Assembly (NCBI RefSeq): GCF_011758565.1
Contig: NZ_JAAMOX010000002.1
Span: 806,001-870,000 of the forward strand
DNA length: 64,000 nt
Direction: 5' to 3'
From: Lysinibacter cavernae
GTDB taxonomy: Bacteria; Actinomycetota; Actinomycetes; Actinomycetales; Microbacteriaceae
The notes below the pieces were generated by a model. The model did not search any database. It was not told where the DNA came from and saw only the letters and a program-made list of their open reading frames with translations. Shown piece after piece: positions 25,486 to 33,317 of the stretch. Every line of letters begins with the position of its first letter. The stretch's first letter is position 1. Both the position numbers and the translations under genes were made by a program.

Positions 25486-25650
25486 GCCCGGTGACTCGCG
25501 GCCGCGGTTGGAGTGACGCCAGGGTCGAGCCCGCGCCGATGATGGGGCAGGAATGAGTCCTAACACAACGCTTCCAGCGCGCGAACCGACTGCTATCGCT
25601 GAACGGTGACTGCCGGCTCCCACTCAACGCTTCGAGCCCGCGAAACGCAA

Positions 25651-25697
25651 ACGACTCGTCGCGTTCCTCCTAACGTGGACGGAACGCGACGAGTCGT
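25651..25697. terminator. Perfect 17-bp-arm hairpin between convergent genes
   Basis: ACGACTCGTCGCGTTCC (25651-25667) pairs exactly with 25681-25697 across a 13-base loop. It lies 16 bases from the stop of the metallo-hydrolase gene and 165 bases from that of the DapA-family gene. No U-run. Confidence 0.8.
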
Positions 25698-25712
25698 GTA
25701 TGCGGCTGATGC

Positions 25713-26348
25713 CTAGTGGCCGCGAGTGATCCATTCTTCGAGGTGTGGGGACTCGTCGCCGATTGTTGTGGTTTCGCCGTGACCGGTGTACACCACCGTG
25801 TCCTCGGGGAGTGGCAGTAGCTTTTCGGTGATCGAGACGATGATCGTGTCGAAGTTGCTGTGCGAGCGCCCGGTTGCGCCGGGACCGCCGTTGAACAGGG
25901 TGTCGCCCGAGAAGAGTGCGCCGAGTTCCCCGCTGTAGAAACAGGTTGAGCCGGGTGAGTGGCCTGGCGTCGCGAGGGCGGTGAGGTGCGCGCCGCCAAC
26001 CTCGAAACGGTCGCCGTCGAAGATGGGGTGGTCTGGCAGCTCGGTGGAGTACACCTCGTCCCACAGCATCCGGTCGGCCGGATTGAGGTAGACCGGGGCG
26101 CCGGTGAGGGCGCGGAATCCACCTACCGAGCGGATGTGGTCGTCGTGGGCGTGCGTGAGCAGGATGGCCTTGACCCTGCGCCCGTCAACAACCTCGGCGA
26201 TTGCCGCCGGGTCGTGGGCTGGGTCAATGACGATGACCTCGGAGTCGTCGCCAACGACCCAGACGTTGTTATCGACGTCCCAGGTGCCGCCGTCGAGCGA
26301 AAAGGTTCCGCTGGTTACGAGGTTTTGGATGCGTGTGCGTTCGTTCAT
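25713..26348 (-). CDS. MBL-fold metallo-hydrolase (mycothiol formaldehyde pathway partner)
   Basis: 211 residues with the metallo-beta-lactamase signature HAHDDH (residues 66-71), PGHSPGSTCFY, SGDTLFNGG and the late YTGHGETTTIG. Its ATG shares one base with the stop of the mycothiol dehydrogenase gene. This gene pair is conserved in actinobacteria (for example next to mscR in Mycobacterium), and the hydrolase is thought to act on the S-formylmycothiol or a related thioester made by the dehydrogenase. The glyoxalase II-like fold fits thioester hydrolysis. Confidence 0.88.
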   Translation of the reverse strand: MNERTRIQNLVTSGTFSLDGGTWDVDNNVWVVGDDSEVIVIDPAHDPAAIAEVVDGRRVKAILLTHAHDDHIRSVGGFRALTGAPVYLNPADRMLWDEVYSTELPDHPIFDGDRFEVGGAHLTALATPGHSPGSTCFYSGELGALFSGDTLFNGGPGATGRSHSNFDTIIVSITEKLLPLPEDTVVYTGHGETTTIGDESPHLEEWITRGH

Positions 26349-27433
26349 CAGAGTTCAACCACCGATCGGAGTACTGTTCCTGCGTGCATTTTGGCGAAGG
26401 CCGCCTCAACGTCTCCGAGTCCGATGCGTTCGGAGACGAAGGCGTCGAGGTTGAGTCGGCCAAGTTTGTACTGCTCAACGAGCATTGGAAAATCGCGGCT
26501 CGGCAGGCAGTCGCCGTACCATGAGGATTTGAGCGAGCCGCCGCGGCCGAAGATGTCAAGCAGGGGCAGTTCAAGCATCATCTCTGGCGTTGGCACGCCA
26601 ACGAGTACAACTCGGCCGGCGAGATCTCGGGCGTAGAACGCCTGCTTATAGGTTTCTGGTCGTCCGACGGCCTCGATGACAACGTCGGCTCCGTGGCCTC
26701 CGGTGAGGGCGCGGATGGCTTCGACCGGGTCTTCGTTGCGCGAGTTCACGGCGTGGGTCGCGCCGAGCTCAAGCGCGCGGTCGAGTTTTGCCTGGTCGAT
26801 ATCGACGGCGATGATGGTGGTTGCGCCTGCGAGCTGGGAGCCCTGGATGGCCGCGATGCCGACGCCGCCGCATCCGATGACCGCAACGGATTCGCCGCGC
26901 TTGACCTCGCCGGTGTTGATGGCAGCGCCGATACCGGCCATGATGCCGCAGCCGAGCAGCCCAATTGCGGCTGCGTCGGATTCGTCGTCAACTTTGGTGC
27001 ACTGCCCTGCGGCAACGAGGGTCTTCTCGATGAAGGCGCCAATGCCGAGCGCCGGTGACAGCTCGGTGCCGTCTTCGAGTGTCATCTTTTGGGTGGCGTT
27101 GTGGGTGTTGAAGCAGTACTGAGGCTGCCCCTTTGCGCAGGCGCGGCATTCGCCGCAGACGGCCCGCCAGTTGAGGATGACACGGTCGCCTGGCTTGACC
27201 TCGGTGACGTCTGGTCCGACGGAGTTGACGATGCCGGTTGCCTCGTGGCCAAGCAGGAAGGGGAAATCGTCGCTGATGCCGCCCTGCTGGTAGTGCAGGT
27301 CGGTGTGGCAGACACCGCTCGTGAGGATATCGACGAGGGCCTCGCCCGGCCCCGGCTCGGGAACGAGGATGGTCTCGATTGTTGCTGGCGCGTTTTTCTC
27401 GCGGACGATTACGCCCTGAACCTTGTGGACCAA
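26348..27433 (-). CDS. mscR: S-(hydroxymethyl)mycothiol dehydrogenase
   Basis: 361-residue zinc alcohol dehydrogenase of class III type. Catalytic zinc ligands lie in GVCHTD (Cys42) and GHEATG (62-67); structural-zinc cysteines are 93, 96, 99 and 107; the Rossmann motif is [11 protein letters not shown]. The sequence closely fits MscR/NAD-dependent mycothiol-linked formaldehyde dehydrogenase, which oxidises the spontaneous formaldehyde-mycothiol adduct. It forms a two-gene operon with the MBL hydrolase. ATG at 27433. This gene is a good marker that the host makes mycothiol. Confidence 0.9.
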   Translation of the reverse strand: MVHKVQGVIVREKNAPATIETILVPEPGPGEALVDILTSGVCHTDLHYQQGGISDDFPFLLGHEATGIVNSVGPDVTEVKPGDRVILNWRAVCGECRACAKGQPQYCFNTHNATQKMTLEDGTELSPALGIGAFIEKTLVAAGQCTKVDDESDAAAIGLLGCGIMAGIGAAINTGEVKRGESVAVIGCGGVGIAAIQGSQLAGATTIIAVDIDQAKLDRALELGATHAVNSRNEDPVEAIRALTGGHGADVVIEAVGRPETYKQAFYARDLAGRVVLVGVPTPEMMLELPLLDIFGRGGSLKSSWYGDCLPSRDFPMLVEQYKLGRLNLDAFVSERIGLGDVEAAFAKMHAGTVLRSVVEL

Positions 27434-27580
27434 GTGTCACCTTTCGATAGTGGATGCGCGTGGCATCCGGGCGCGGACTGTGCTGCGCGGTGCCTCTACG
27501 CTACCGACTTTGGGCTGCGTTGGGGTCGCTGAATTGCCCGCCTGTGGAAACTCAAATCAAATCCACTTGCGCGTCTTGCG

Positions 27581-27605
27581 CACTACTGCGCAATCCGTAG
27601 TAGTG
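27581..27605 (+). promoter_or_regulatory. Putative PadR operator
   Basis: CACTACT (27581-27587) and AGTAGTG (27599-27605) are perfect inverted arms with an 11-base spacer, ending 26 bases before the PadR start. AGGAGGT follows at 27619-27625. Confidence 0.5.
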
Positions 27606-27630
27606 TGGTGTGCGTTACAGGAGGTCCCAT

Positions 27631-28173
27631 TTGGATACCACTCAGCTCCTCAAAGGAGTGCTCGATGCCGCTGTCCTCGCGGTTGTCAGCCACGAAGACG
27701 GTTACGGTTACGACGTTGTCCGGCGGTTGCGCTCGGCGGGGCTCGACAACGTAGGCGACGCCTCGGTTTACGGCACGCTGCGACGGCTCTACACGGCCGG
27801 ATCGCTGTCAACGTATGTTGTGGCCTCAGACGGCGGGCCAAACCGCAAGTACTACTCGATCACCTCGCAGGGGCACCACGCCCTCGCAGAGCAGCGGATC
27901 ACCTGGGCCGCGTTTACGCAGTCGCTCTCGGCCCTACTCAACAACGCGGCGTCTCAGGATGCCGCCGGCGCACCTCCGAGCGGTGCCGTCTCGAACGGTG
28001 CTGCCTTGGGCAACACTGCGTTGGGCAATGCTGCGTTGGGTGATGGTACCCCGCACGGTGCACAGCGACTCGATGAATATGCCGACCCTGTGCCGCAGCC
28101 CCCGGCATCCACCATCCCAGCGGCAAGCGAAGCCGCCCGCCACAGCCTGACCGGAGCAGACCATGACGCATAA
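27631..28173 (+). CDS. PadR-family transcriptional regulator
   Basis: 180 residues from TTG 27631, preceded by AGGAGGT five bases upstream. The PadR winged helix is plain: LLKGVLDAAVLAVVSHEDGYGYDVVRRLRSAGL, then SVYGTLRRLYTAGSLSTYVV and KYYSITSQGHHAL. After about residue 105 comes a low-complexity tail with an ALGN(T/A) five-residue repeat coded by a 15-base repeat. Such PadR genes typically sit in front of HAAS-type membrane proteins, as here (11-base overlap), and repress their own operon. Confidence 0.88.
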   Translation: MDTTQLLKGVLDAAVLAVVSHEDGYGYDVVRRLRSAGLDNVGDASVYGTLRRLYTAGSLSTYVVASDGGPNRKYYSITSQGHHALAEQRITWAAFTQSLSALLNNAASQDAAGAPPSGAVSNGAALGNTALGNAALGDGTPHGAQRLDEYADPVPQPPASTIPAASEAARHSLTGADHDA

Positions 28174-29329
28174 CGCCAGCCTCATCCCAGACACCACGAC
28201 CGAAGCTATTCGCGCGTTTGCCGCACGGGTGCGGGCGGCGCTCGCCGACCTGCCTGAGAGCGATGTCGCCGAGCTCACTGATGGGCTTGAGGAGTCGCTC
28301 GCCGAGCAGGCGGCGGATACTGCCCCTGGGCAGGCGCTTCCACATGAGGGCGATGCGGAGGCCTACGCCGACGAGTTGCGCGACGCCGCCGGATTGCCCA
28401 AAACCAGCGCTGGCGGTAACTCGGCGAATCCGACACCGTCGTTTGCTGCTACTCGCCAGCGGTTGCGAGACCTTCGTGCGTCGACGACGCGCTACGTCGA
28501 ATCGCGGCCGGCGCTCTCCGGGCTCGCTGAATTTTTCGTGTCGCTGAGGCCGGCTTGGTGGGTGCTCAGGGGATGGGCCGTGTATAAAGTCATTGCCTTT
28601 GCGTTAACACAAGCGTTTTTCTGGAACAGCGGGCTGAGTTCCCTGTTGCCGCAGCGTCTTGCAGAATGGTTCGTCTGCGGGCTCGCCATTGTGGTCAGCG
28701 TGCAGTGGGGTCGGGGCAAGTGGATGCCGTTCGCCTGGATGCCCACGTTCCGCACGTTTGTGAGCGTTGGTGCGGTGGCGGTCATCGTGGTGGCCGTGCC
28801 GCTCATGTTGGAGCGCGCGAGTTCATACGCCTACAACCAGGTCTACGACGAGGGCGCGTCATACGACACCGAGAACGGGATGATCGTGAACGGCACTACC
28901 GTAGAGAATATTTTCCCCTATGACTCCGAAGGCAATTTGCTGAGCGACGTGCAACTATTCGACCAAGAGGGTCGGCCTATCGTGACGGTTGGTTGGGCCT
29001 CGGAAACGGACGCCCTGTATTCTGCGACGACCGACGGATCTGAATTTGCCCTCGTTCCTCGCCCAGTTGGCGCTGGCCTGCACGGTTGGAATATCTTCCC
29101 CCTGCGAAGCATGCCCGGGATGAACGGGGAATTCTCGACCGACACGAGTGGCGCACTCGACGTTTCAAAAGCAATGCCTGCGACCCCGCCGCGGATCACG
29201 GTGTACCCGCTGGTAGCCCTAAATGAAGAGGTGTTTGAGTCGAAGGGCGAGGGTGGGCCGGATGCGACCCCTGTGCCGACGATGACCCCGGTGCCGACCT
29301 CCGTGCCTGCTGAAACGCCTGCCCCTTAG
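28163..29329 (+). CDS. HAAS-domain-like membrane protein
   Basis: 388 residues. The N-terminal helical part (AFAARVRAALADLPESDVAELTDGLEESLAEQ) matches the HAAS/DUF1700 signalling domain usually found with PadR. Hydrophobic segments lie around residues 130-165, 170-182 and 190-212, followed by a long extracytoplasmic part and a Pro/Thr-rich tail (PVPTMTPVPTSVPAETPAP). It overlaps the PadR gene, so the two form an operon. Role unknown; probably an envelope-stress or morphology module. Confidence 0.72.
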   Translation: MTHNASLIPDTTTEAIRAFAARVRAALADLPESDVAELTDGLEESLAEQAADTAPGQALPHEGDAEAYADELRDAAGLPKTSAGGNSANPTPSFAATRQRLRDLRASTTRYVESRPALSGLAEFFVSLRPAWWVLRGWAVYKVIAFALTQAFFWNSGLSSLLPQRLAEWFVCGLAIVVSVQWGRGKWMPFAWMPTFRTFVSVGAVAVIVVAVPLMLERASSYAYNQVYDEGASYDTENGMIVNGTTVENIFPYDSEGNLLSDVQLFDQEGRPIVTVGWASETDALYSATTDGSEFALVPRPVGAGLHGWNIFPLRSMPGMNGEFSTDTSGALDVSKAMPATPPRITVYPLVALNEEVFESKGEGGPDATPVPTMTPVPTSVPAETPAP

Positions 29330-29349
29330 CAGCAGGCCTAGCTGATCTT

Positions 29350-29410
29350 GGCAGATTGGTCGCAGATCCACCTACGCCGCCGGCGTTGGGTGGATCTGCG
29401 ACCAATCTGT
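29350..29410 (+). repeat. 61-bp hairpin direct repeat, copy 1
   Basis: Self-complementary element: 21-base perfect arms (from CAGATTGGTCGC at 29352) plus an inner ACGCCG/CGGCGT stem. It starts 20 bases after the HAAS gene stop. A second copy with only two substitutions lies at 30725-30785 in the same orientation, on the other side of the HsdR_N gene. Confidence 0.92.
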
Positions 29411-29512
29411 TGCTCGTTGTCCGTCCAGCGTTGCTAATTGTGGCCTCGAGTGCTGTAACTCTGCGAGGGAACTTTCCATAGCCCTAGGATGAATTGAGTG
29501 TCGATTTTTTTG

Positions 29513-29529
29513 CCAATAATTTTTATTGG
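29513..29529 (+). promoter_or_regulatory. Small AT-rich inverted repeat upstream of the HsdR_N gene
   Basis: CCAATAA and TTATTGG are perfect arms around a TTT loop, directly after a T6 run and 43 bases before the gene start. It may be an operator or a leader hairpin. Confidence 0.4.
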
Positions 29530-29571
29530 GAGATCTAGTCGATGGCACCACAGCTATCAAAGGAGAGATGC

Positions 29572-30666
29572 ATGGAATTTGCGGAGAAGCTTGCCAGCCT
29601 GTCGAATAAGGTCAAGCAACAACGTTCACAAATCTTGACGGAAGAAGCAGCGAAGAATGCGTTTGTGATGCCATTCATTTCGTTGATTTTGGGTTACGAC
29701 GTTTTCAATCCGATGGAAGTCATTCCCGAGTTTGTTGCTGACGTGGGTGTGAAAAAAGGCGAGAAGGTTGATTACGCCATTGTTCGCGACGGTGAGATTC
29801 AGATGCTCATCGAGTGTAAAAAGACCTCGCAGGCACTCCGTATCGAGCACGCCAGCCAACTCTTTCGTTATTTTTCAGTGACGGCTGCGCGTGTGGCCGT
29901 GTTGACGAACGGTGAGGTCTATCAGTTCTACACGGATCTCGATTCGCCAAACAAGATGGATGAGAAGCCATTTTTGGTTCTGGACCTCGCAGATATCGAT
30001 GATGCGCTTGTGCCTGAACTGCGCAAGCTTACAAAGGAAACATTCGATCTCGACTCAATCTTGAGTGCCGCTGGTGAACTCAAATACATCGGACAGATCA
30101 AGCGTGCCCTTGCCCAGCAGATTAAGGAACCGGACGATGAGTGGGTGAGGTTCTTCACCTCGCGAGTCTATGAAGGACAGTTCACTCAAAAAGTGCGCGA
30201 GCAATTTCGTGTGCTCGTTGCCAAGGCATCAAAGCAGTATCTGAACGACCAAGTAAATGAGCGGTTGAAAGCTGCGCTTGGCAGCGAAGAACGGGTCTCC
30301 GCTGCAAATGCGGTGATTGATCCTTCTGACATGAGTGAACTTGTGGCTGAGTCAGACGTAATCGACGGCGAGAAGGGGATTGAAACGACTCTCGAAGAGA
30401 TTGAGGGGTATCAAATCGTCCGTGCGATTGTATGCAGCGACGTTCGCCTTGCGCGAGTCACTCAGCGCGATACGAAATCGTATTTTGGCATTCTCCTCGA
30501 TGACAACAACAGAAAGCCGATCGCACGGTTGCACTTTAATCGTGCCCAAAAGTACTTGGGTTTGTTCGACGAGGACAAAGTCGAAACGCGCCATCCCATC
30601 GACTCACTGGACGAGATCTACGAGCATGTTGATCACTTGCGAGCGACCGTCGGAAAATACGAATAA
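29572..30666 (+). CDS. Solitary HsdR N-terminal-domain (type I restriction-like) protein
   Basis: 364 residues. The N-terminal half has the PD-(D/E)xK pattern of HSDR_N proteins: GEKVDYAIVRDG with Asp67, then LIECKK with Glu81 and Lys83, followed by RYFSVTAARVAVLTNGEVYQFYTD. There is no helicase part, and no methylase or specificity subunit nearby. AAAGGAG lies 6 bases before ATG 29572. The gene is markedly AT-richer than its surroundings (three 60-base rows I counted held 26-30 G+C) and is bracketed by 61-bp hairpin repeats, so it looks acquired. It may be a DNA-acting defence nuclease or a regulatory orphan; function unproven. Confidence 0.78.
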   Translation: MEFAEKLASLSNKVKQQRSQILTEEAAKNAFVMPFISLILGYDVFNPMEVIPEFVADVGVKKGEKVDYAIVRDGEIQMLIECKKTSQALRIEHASQLFRYFSVTAARVAVLTNGEVYQFYTDLDSPNKMDEKPFLVLDLADIDDALVPELRKLTKETFDLDSILSAAGELKYIGQIKRALAQQIKEPDDEWVRFFTSRVYEGQFTQKVREQFRVLVAKASKQYLNDQVNERLKAALGSEERVSAANAVIDPSDMSELVAESDVIDGEKGIETTLEEIEGYQIVRAIVCSDVRLARVTQRDTKSYFGILLDDNNRKPIARLHFNRAQKYLGLFDEDKVETRHPIDSLDEIYEHVDHLRATVGKYE

Positions 30667-30724
30667 GCGGCATTTTGGGCCTAGGATTTGGCTCTTGATG
30701 CGCGATGGTCGCAAAACAAGTGCA

Positions 30725-30785
30725 GGCAGATTGGTCGCAGATCCACCTACGCCGCCGGCGTTGGGTGGATTTGTGACCAATCTGT
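30725..30785 (+). repeat. 61-bp hairpin direct repeat, copy 2
   Basis: Same element and orientation as 29350-29410, with two C-to-T changes in the right arm. Both changes give G-U pairs in RNA read from the + strand, so the stem is kept there. It is 58 bases after the HsdR_N stop. The remaining spacer to 30933 shows nothing else. Confidence 0.92.
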
Positions 30786-30933
30786 GCCAGGTCGGCTGTG
30801 GTAGAGGGGACGGGCAGTGAGCTTGGCGCAGTGAGCTGGTGGTTGCAAAGTCATCCCCTGGTACTAGGCGGGGGCGGCGTTAATGAGACTTCTGGGCGAT
30901 TCGCAAAACGGGCTGGGTGCCTAGTTTTGAAGT

Positions 30934-31389
30934 ATGAACACTTCTCGTAGCCGTAATTCCTTCGCTCTGTACCTGGCCGCCGCCGGTTCTGCCGGTGTGT
31001 TGGCCGCGATGCTCACGGGATGTTCGTCAGACCCGTCGCGCGGAGAGGCCAGGACGGTGACCTATGAGGTGACCGTCACCGGTGAGAACGTGAGTGAACT
31101 GACCGACGTGTCATACGAGGGGACGCCGACCGGTGGTTCTGTCGCCGACAAACTGGAGCGCAGGGATGCTGACGGCACCATTTCGACGGTCGGCGCAAAG
31201 AACTCCGAAGTCTGGCAAGCAAAGGCCCTCGTTGGCCCGAACTCTACCGCCGAAATTCGGGTGACGCCGCCTGCTGGTTCCACCGTGAAGTGCCGCATTA
31301 TTGAAGATGGCGACACCGAGCTTGGATCCCACAGTGGCCAGCCGGGTCAGCCAGTGTTGTGCTCGGTGAAGACCCTACCTGTCGAATAG
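30934..31389 (+). CDS. MmpS-like lipoprotein (putative)
   Basis: 151 residues with an N-terminal basic/hydrophobic signal and lipobox LTGC (Cys30), predicting a membrane-anchored lipoprotein. The mature domain (TYEVTVTGENVSELTDVSYEGTP ... VKCRIIEDGDTELGSHSGQ) is beta-rich and resembles MmpS-type accessory proteins, but there is no MmpL transporter nearby. Its first 28 residues are nearly identical (25/28) to a short gene at 37516-37746. Family call is tentative. Confidence 0.6.
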   Translation: MNTSRSRNSFALYLAAAGSAGVLAAMLTGCSSDPSRGEARTVTYEVTVTGENVSELTDVSYEGTPTGGSVADKLERRDADGTISTVGAKNSEVWQAKALVGPNSTAEIRVTPPAGSTVKCRIIEDGDTELGSHSGQPGQPVLCSVKTLPVE

Positions 31390-31610
31390 CCGCTGAATGA
31401 CTCAGCCGCTGAGTTGCCGTGCCGTCGGACTGTGATGTCACCGGTCCGTCGATCTCGGGTGCCGTCCTATTGCCGTGCAGCCGGATTGTGATGCCTTCGG
31501 CCTGCTGATCTGCGGTGCCGTCGTGCCGTCCGACTGCCGTTCGGCTGCCGTTCCGTGGAGCCGCCGCTTTGCTGACAGGTGAACCGTATTGTTGCGCAGA
31601 GACGCAGAAC

Positions 31611-31955
31611 CTATACCCCGAGGGCCATGCGAAGCCCCGAATCGATTTCGTGGATGAGGTATTCCGGGAGCTCGCCGACGATGCCATCGATGCGTGAGCG
31701 GTCTACCGTGCTGACCTGGGTAACTGAAACGACTGAGTCGCGGTCGAGTCCGCTCGCTGTGCTGGGCAAAAACACGTTGCCTGGTCGATCTGCGTGCATG
31801 GTGTTTGACGTGATCGCCGCGACAGTGATGGTAGCGAGCTGGCTGTTATTGAGCTCGTCTCGTTGAATGACCACCGCTGGGCGCCGCTTTGCGGTTTCGC
31901 TGCCAAGCGGCGTGCCAAAATCGATGATCACGACCGTGCCTCGGCGAATCACCAT
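31611..31955 (-). CDS. MazF/PemK-type toxin
   Basis: 114 residues with the PemK/MazF blocks: RRGTVVIIDFGTPLGSETAKRRPAVVIQRDELN, ATITVAAITSN and SVVSVTQVSTVDRSRI. These toxins are sequence-specific endoribonucleases that stop translation. The gene overlaps the antitoxin gene by 7 bases and is translated after it, the usual order. Confidence 0.88.
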   Translation of the reverse strand: MVIRRGTVVIIDFGTPLGSETAKRRPAVVIQRDELNNSQLATITVAAITSNTMHADRPGNVFLPSTASGLDRDSVVSVTQVSTVDRSRIDGIVGELPEYLIHEIDSGLRMALGV

Positions 31956-32203
31956 TGCTCGTCGGTCAGGAGCTCGGCAAAGGCGGGGATGGTCTCTTCT
32001 GAGCGGCGGATCTCAGCCGACTGTTCGCCGCCGGTGCGTTCGATTGCTGCGTTCATTTCGTTGGTAAGTTGCTCTCGGTTGAGCTCATCGAGGTAACGCT
32101 GAGCCGCGACTGAGAAGAACTCAGATCGGTTCATGTTGAGGAGGCGGGCTTGTTTCTCAACGGCCTCAAACGTGTTATCTGGGACTGAAATTGCGGTCTT
32201 CAT
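31949..32203 (-). CDS. MazE-like ribbon-helix-helix antitoxin
   Basis: 84 residues: MKTAISVPDNTFEAVEKQARLLNMNRSEFFSVAAQRYL is a ribbon-helix-helix DNA-binding start, followed by an acidic C-terminal tail (about 40 residues) that would wrap the toxin. ATG 32203; TATACT 9 bases upstream looks like a -10 box, which suggests a leaderless or nearly leaderless transcript. It should neutralise the neighbouring MazF-type toxin and autoregulate. Confidence 0.85.
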   Translation of the reverse strand: MKTAISVPDNTFEAVEKQARLLNMNRSEFFSVAAQRYLDELNREQLTNEMNAAIERTGGEQSAEIRRSEETIPAFAELLTDEQW

Positions 32204-32702
32204 GGGTGGAGTATAACTGAGTAATACCACGATGTCTCCTGAAACGTTTGGGTTTATGCGCGAATGTCAGATAAGTCTGCGGCGCGGGGGCCGTTGGGTG
32301 GGCGGGGAGGCGATTTCTGTGTATAAGATTCGCGGATCCGGGGCTGTGGAGAAGAGCGCAGCCGTATCCGTGCGATCTGGTGTGCCTGCAAAAGCCGTAG
32401 CTGCGGCATACCTGCGACATAGGAAACCAAAAGCTCCGACTGGCTAACTGTTGTTGAGGCATCCGCCGAGGGCATCTACCAACGGAGGCTCGCAAATGAC
32501 AACGCCAACGGCACCCGCTGAGGGCACCGTCTGAGGCACCCACCAATGGCAATAGCCGACGACGGCGCCAACGCCAACGGCACCCGCGAACGACAACGCC
32601 AATGGCACCCGCCTAAGGCAACAGCTAACGACACTGCCAATGGCCACCGGCCCAGGGCGCACCTGAGCCCCGGCATCCACCGCCCACCACAACGGAGAAA
32701 CC
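32204..32702. other. 499-bp spacer without a supported gene
   Basis: The first 30 bases hold the antitoxin promoter. A 71-codon frame at 32232-32447 has no ribosome site and no recognisable family. From about 32490 to 32660 there are three or four degenerate copies of a roughly 30-base GC-rich unit built around AACGCCAA(C/T)GGCACCCGC. Just before the next gene, GGAGAAACC gives the ribosome site for DUF4956. Confidence 0.6.
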
Positions 32703-33317
32703 ATGAATCAAGCCATCCTTATCGCCGTCGATCTGCTCGCGATCTGCCTGCTCACCTTTGGGCTGTATTTTCCGCGGCACCGTAGGCGCGACCTCGTCGT
32801 GGCCTTTCTTGGGGTGAACGTTGGCGTGCTCGCCGTCGCGATCGTGCTCGGGAGTAGCACGATCGGTGCCGGCCTAGGGCTTGGCCTGTTTGGGGTGCTT
32901 TCGATCATCCGTCTGCGCTCAAGCGAAATCGAGCAGCACGAAGTTGCCTACTACTTTGCGGCTCTCGCGCTCGGCCTGATCTCTGGGTTGAGTGGCTCGC
33001 TCAGCCCGCTCTCGATCGTGCTTATGGCGCTGATCGTGCTGGTGCTGTACGTTGGCGACCACCCGAGCCTGTTCCGCAGGTACCGGCAGCAGAGCATCCT
33101 GCTCGACGCCGCGTTTGCGAGCGAGACCGAGCTGATGGCTCACCTTGGCGGGTTGCTCGGCGCGCGCATCCGCTCGGTGACGGTTCGCGAGCTTAACCTC
33201 GTGAACGACACGACGCTTGTTGACGTTCGGTACCAGGTACTGGATGCTCGCGCTGATCGAGCCGACACGCAGCGGCGAGAGATGCCGGAACGACTTGAGT
33301 CCGGGGTGGTCTCGTGA
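32703..33317 (+). CDS. DUF4956 membrane protein
   Basis: 204 residues: several hydrophobic segments in the first 125 residues with the family's GLGLFGVLSIIRLRSSEIEQHEVAYYFAALALGLISG, then a soluble C-terminal domain. DUF4956 proteins almost always sit next to VTC-domain polymerases and are thought to assist them at the membrane. GGAGAAACC precedes the ATG. The stop overlaps the start of the VTC gene. Confidence 0.88.
   Translation: MNQAILIAVDLLAICLLTFGLYFPRHRRRDLVVAFLGVNVGVLAVAIVLGSSTIGAGLGLGLFGVLSIIRLRSSEIEQHEVAYYFAALALGLISGLSGSLSPLSIVLMALIVLVLYVGDHPSLFRRYRQQSILLDAAFASETELMAHLGGLLGARIRSVTVRELNLVNDTTLVDVRYQVLDARADRADTQRREMPERLESGVVS

Noticed and set aside
27990-28055. Pentapeptide-repeat domain in the PadR tail
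   Set aside because: Only three ALGN-like units are present, far too few to form a pentapeptide-repeat helix; it is a short slippage repeat.
32232-32447. 71-codon + strand frame in the long spacer after the antitoxin gene
   Set aside because: No ribosome site, no hydrophobic or domain pattern and atypical composition; not enough to call a gene.
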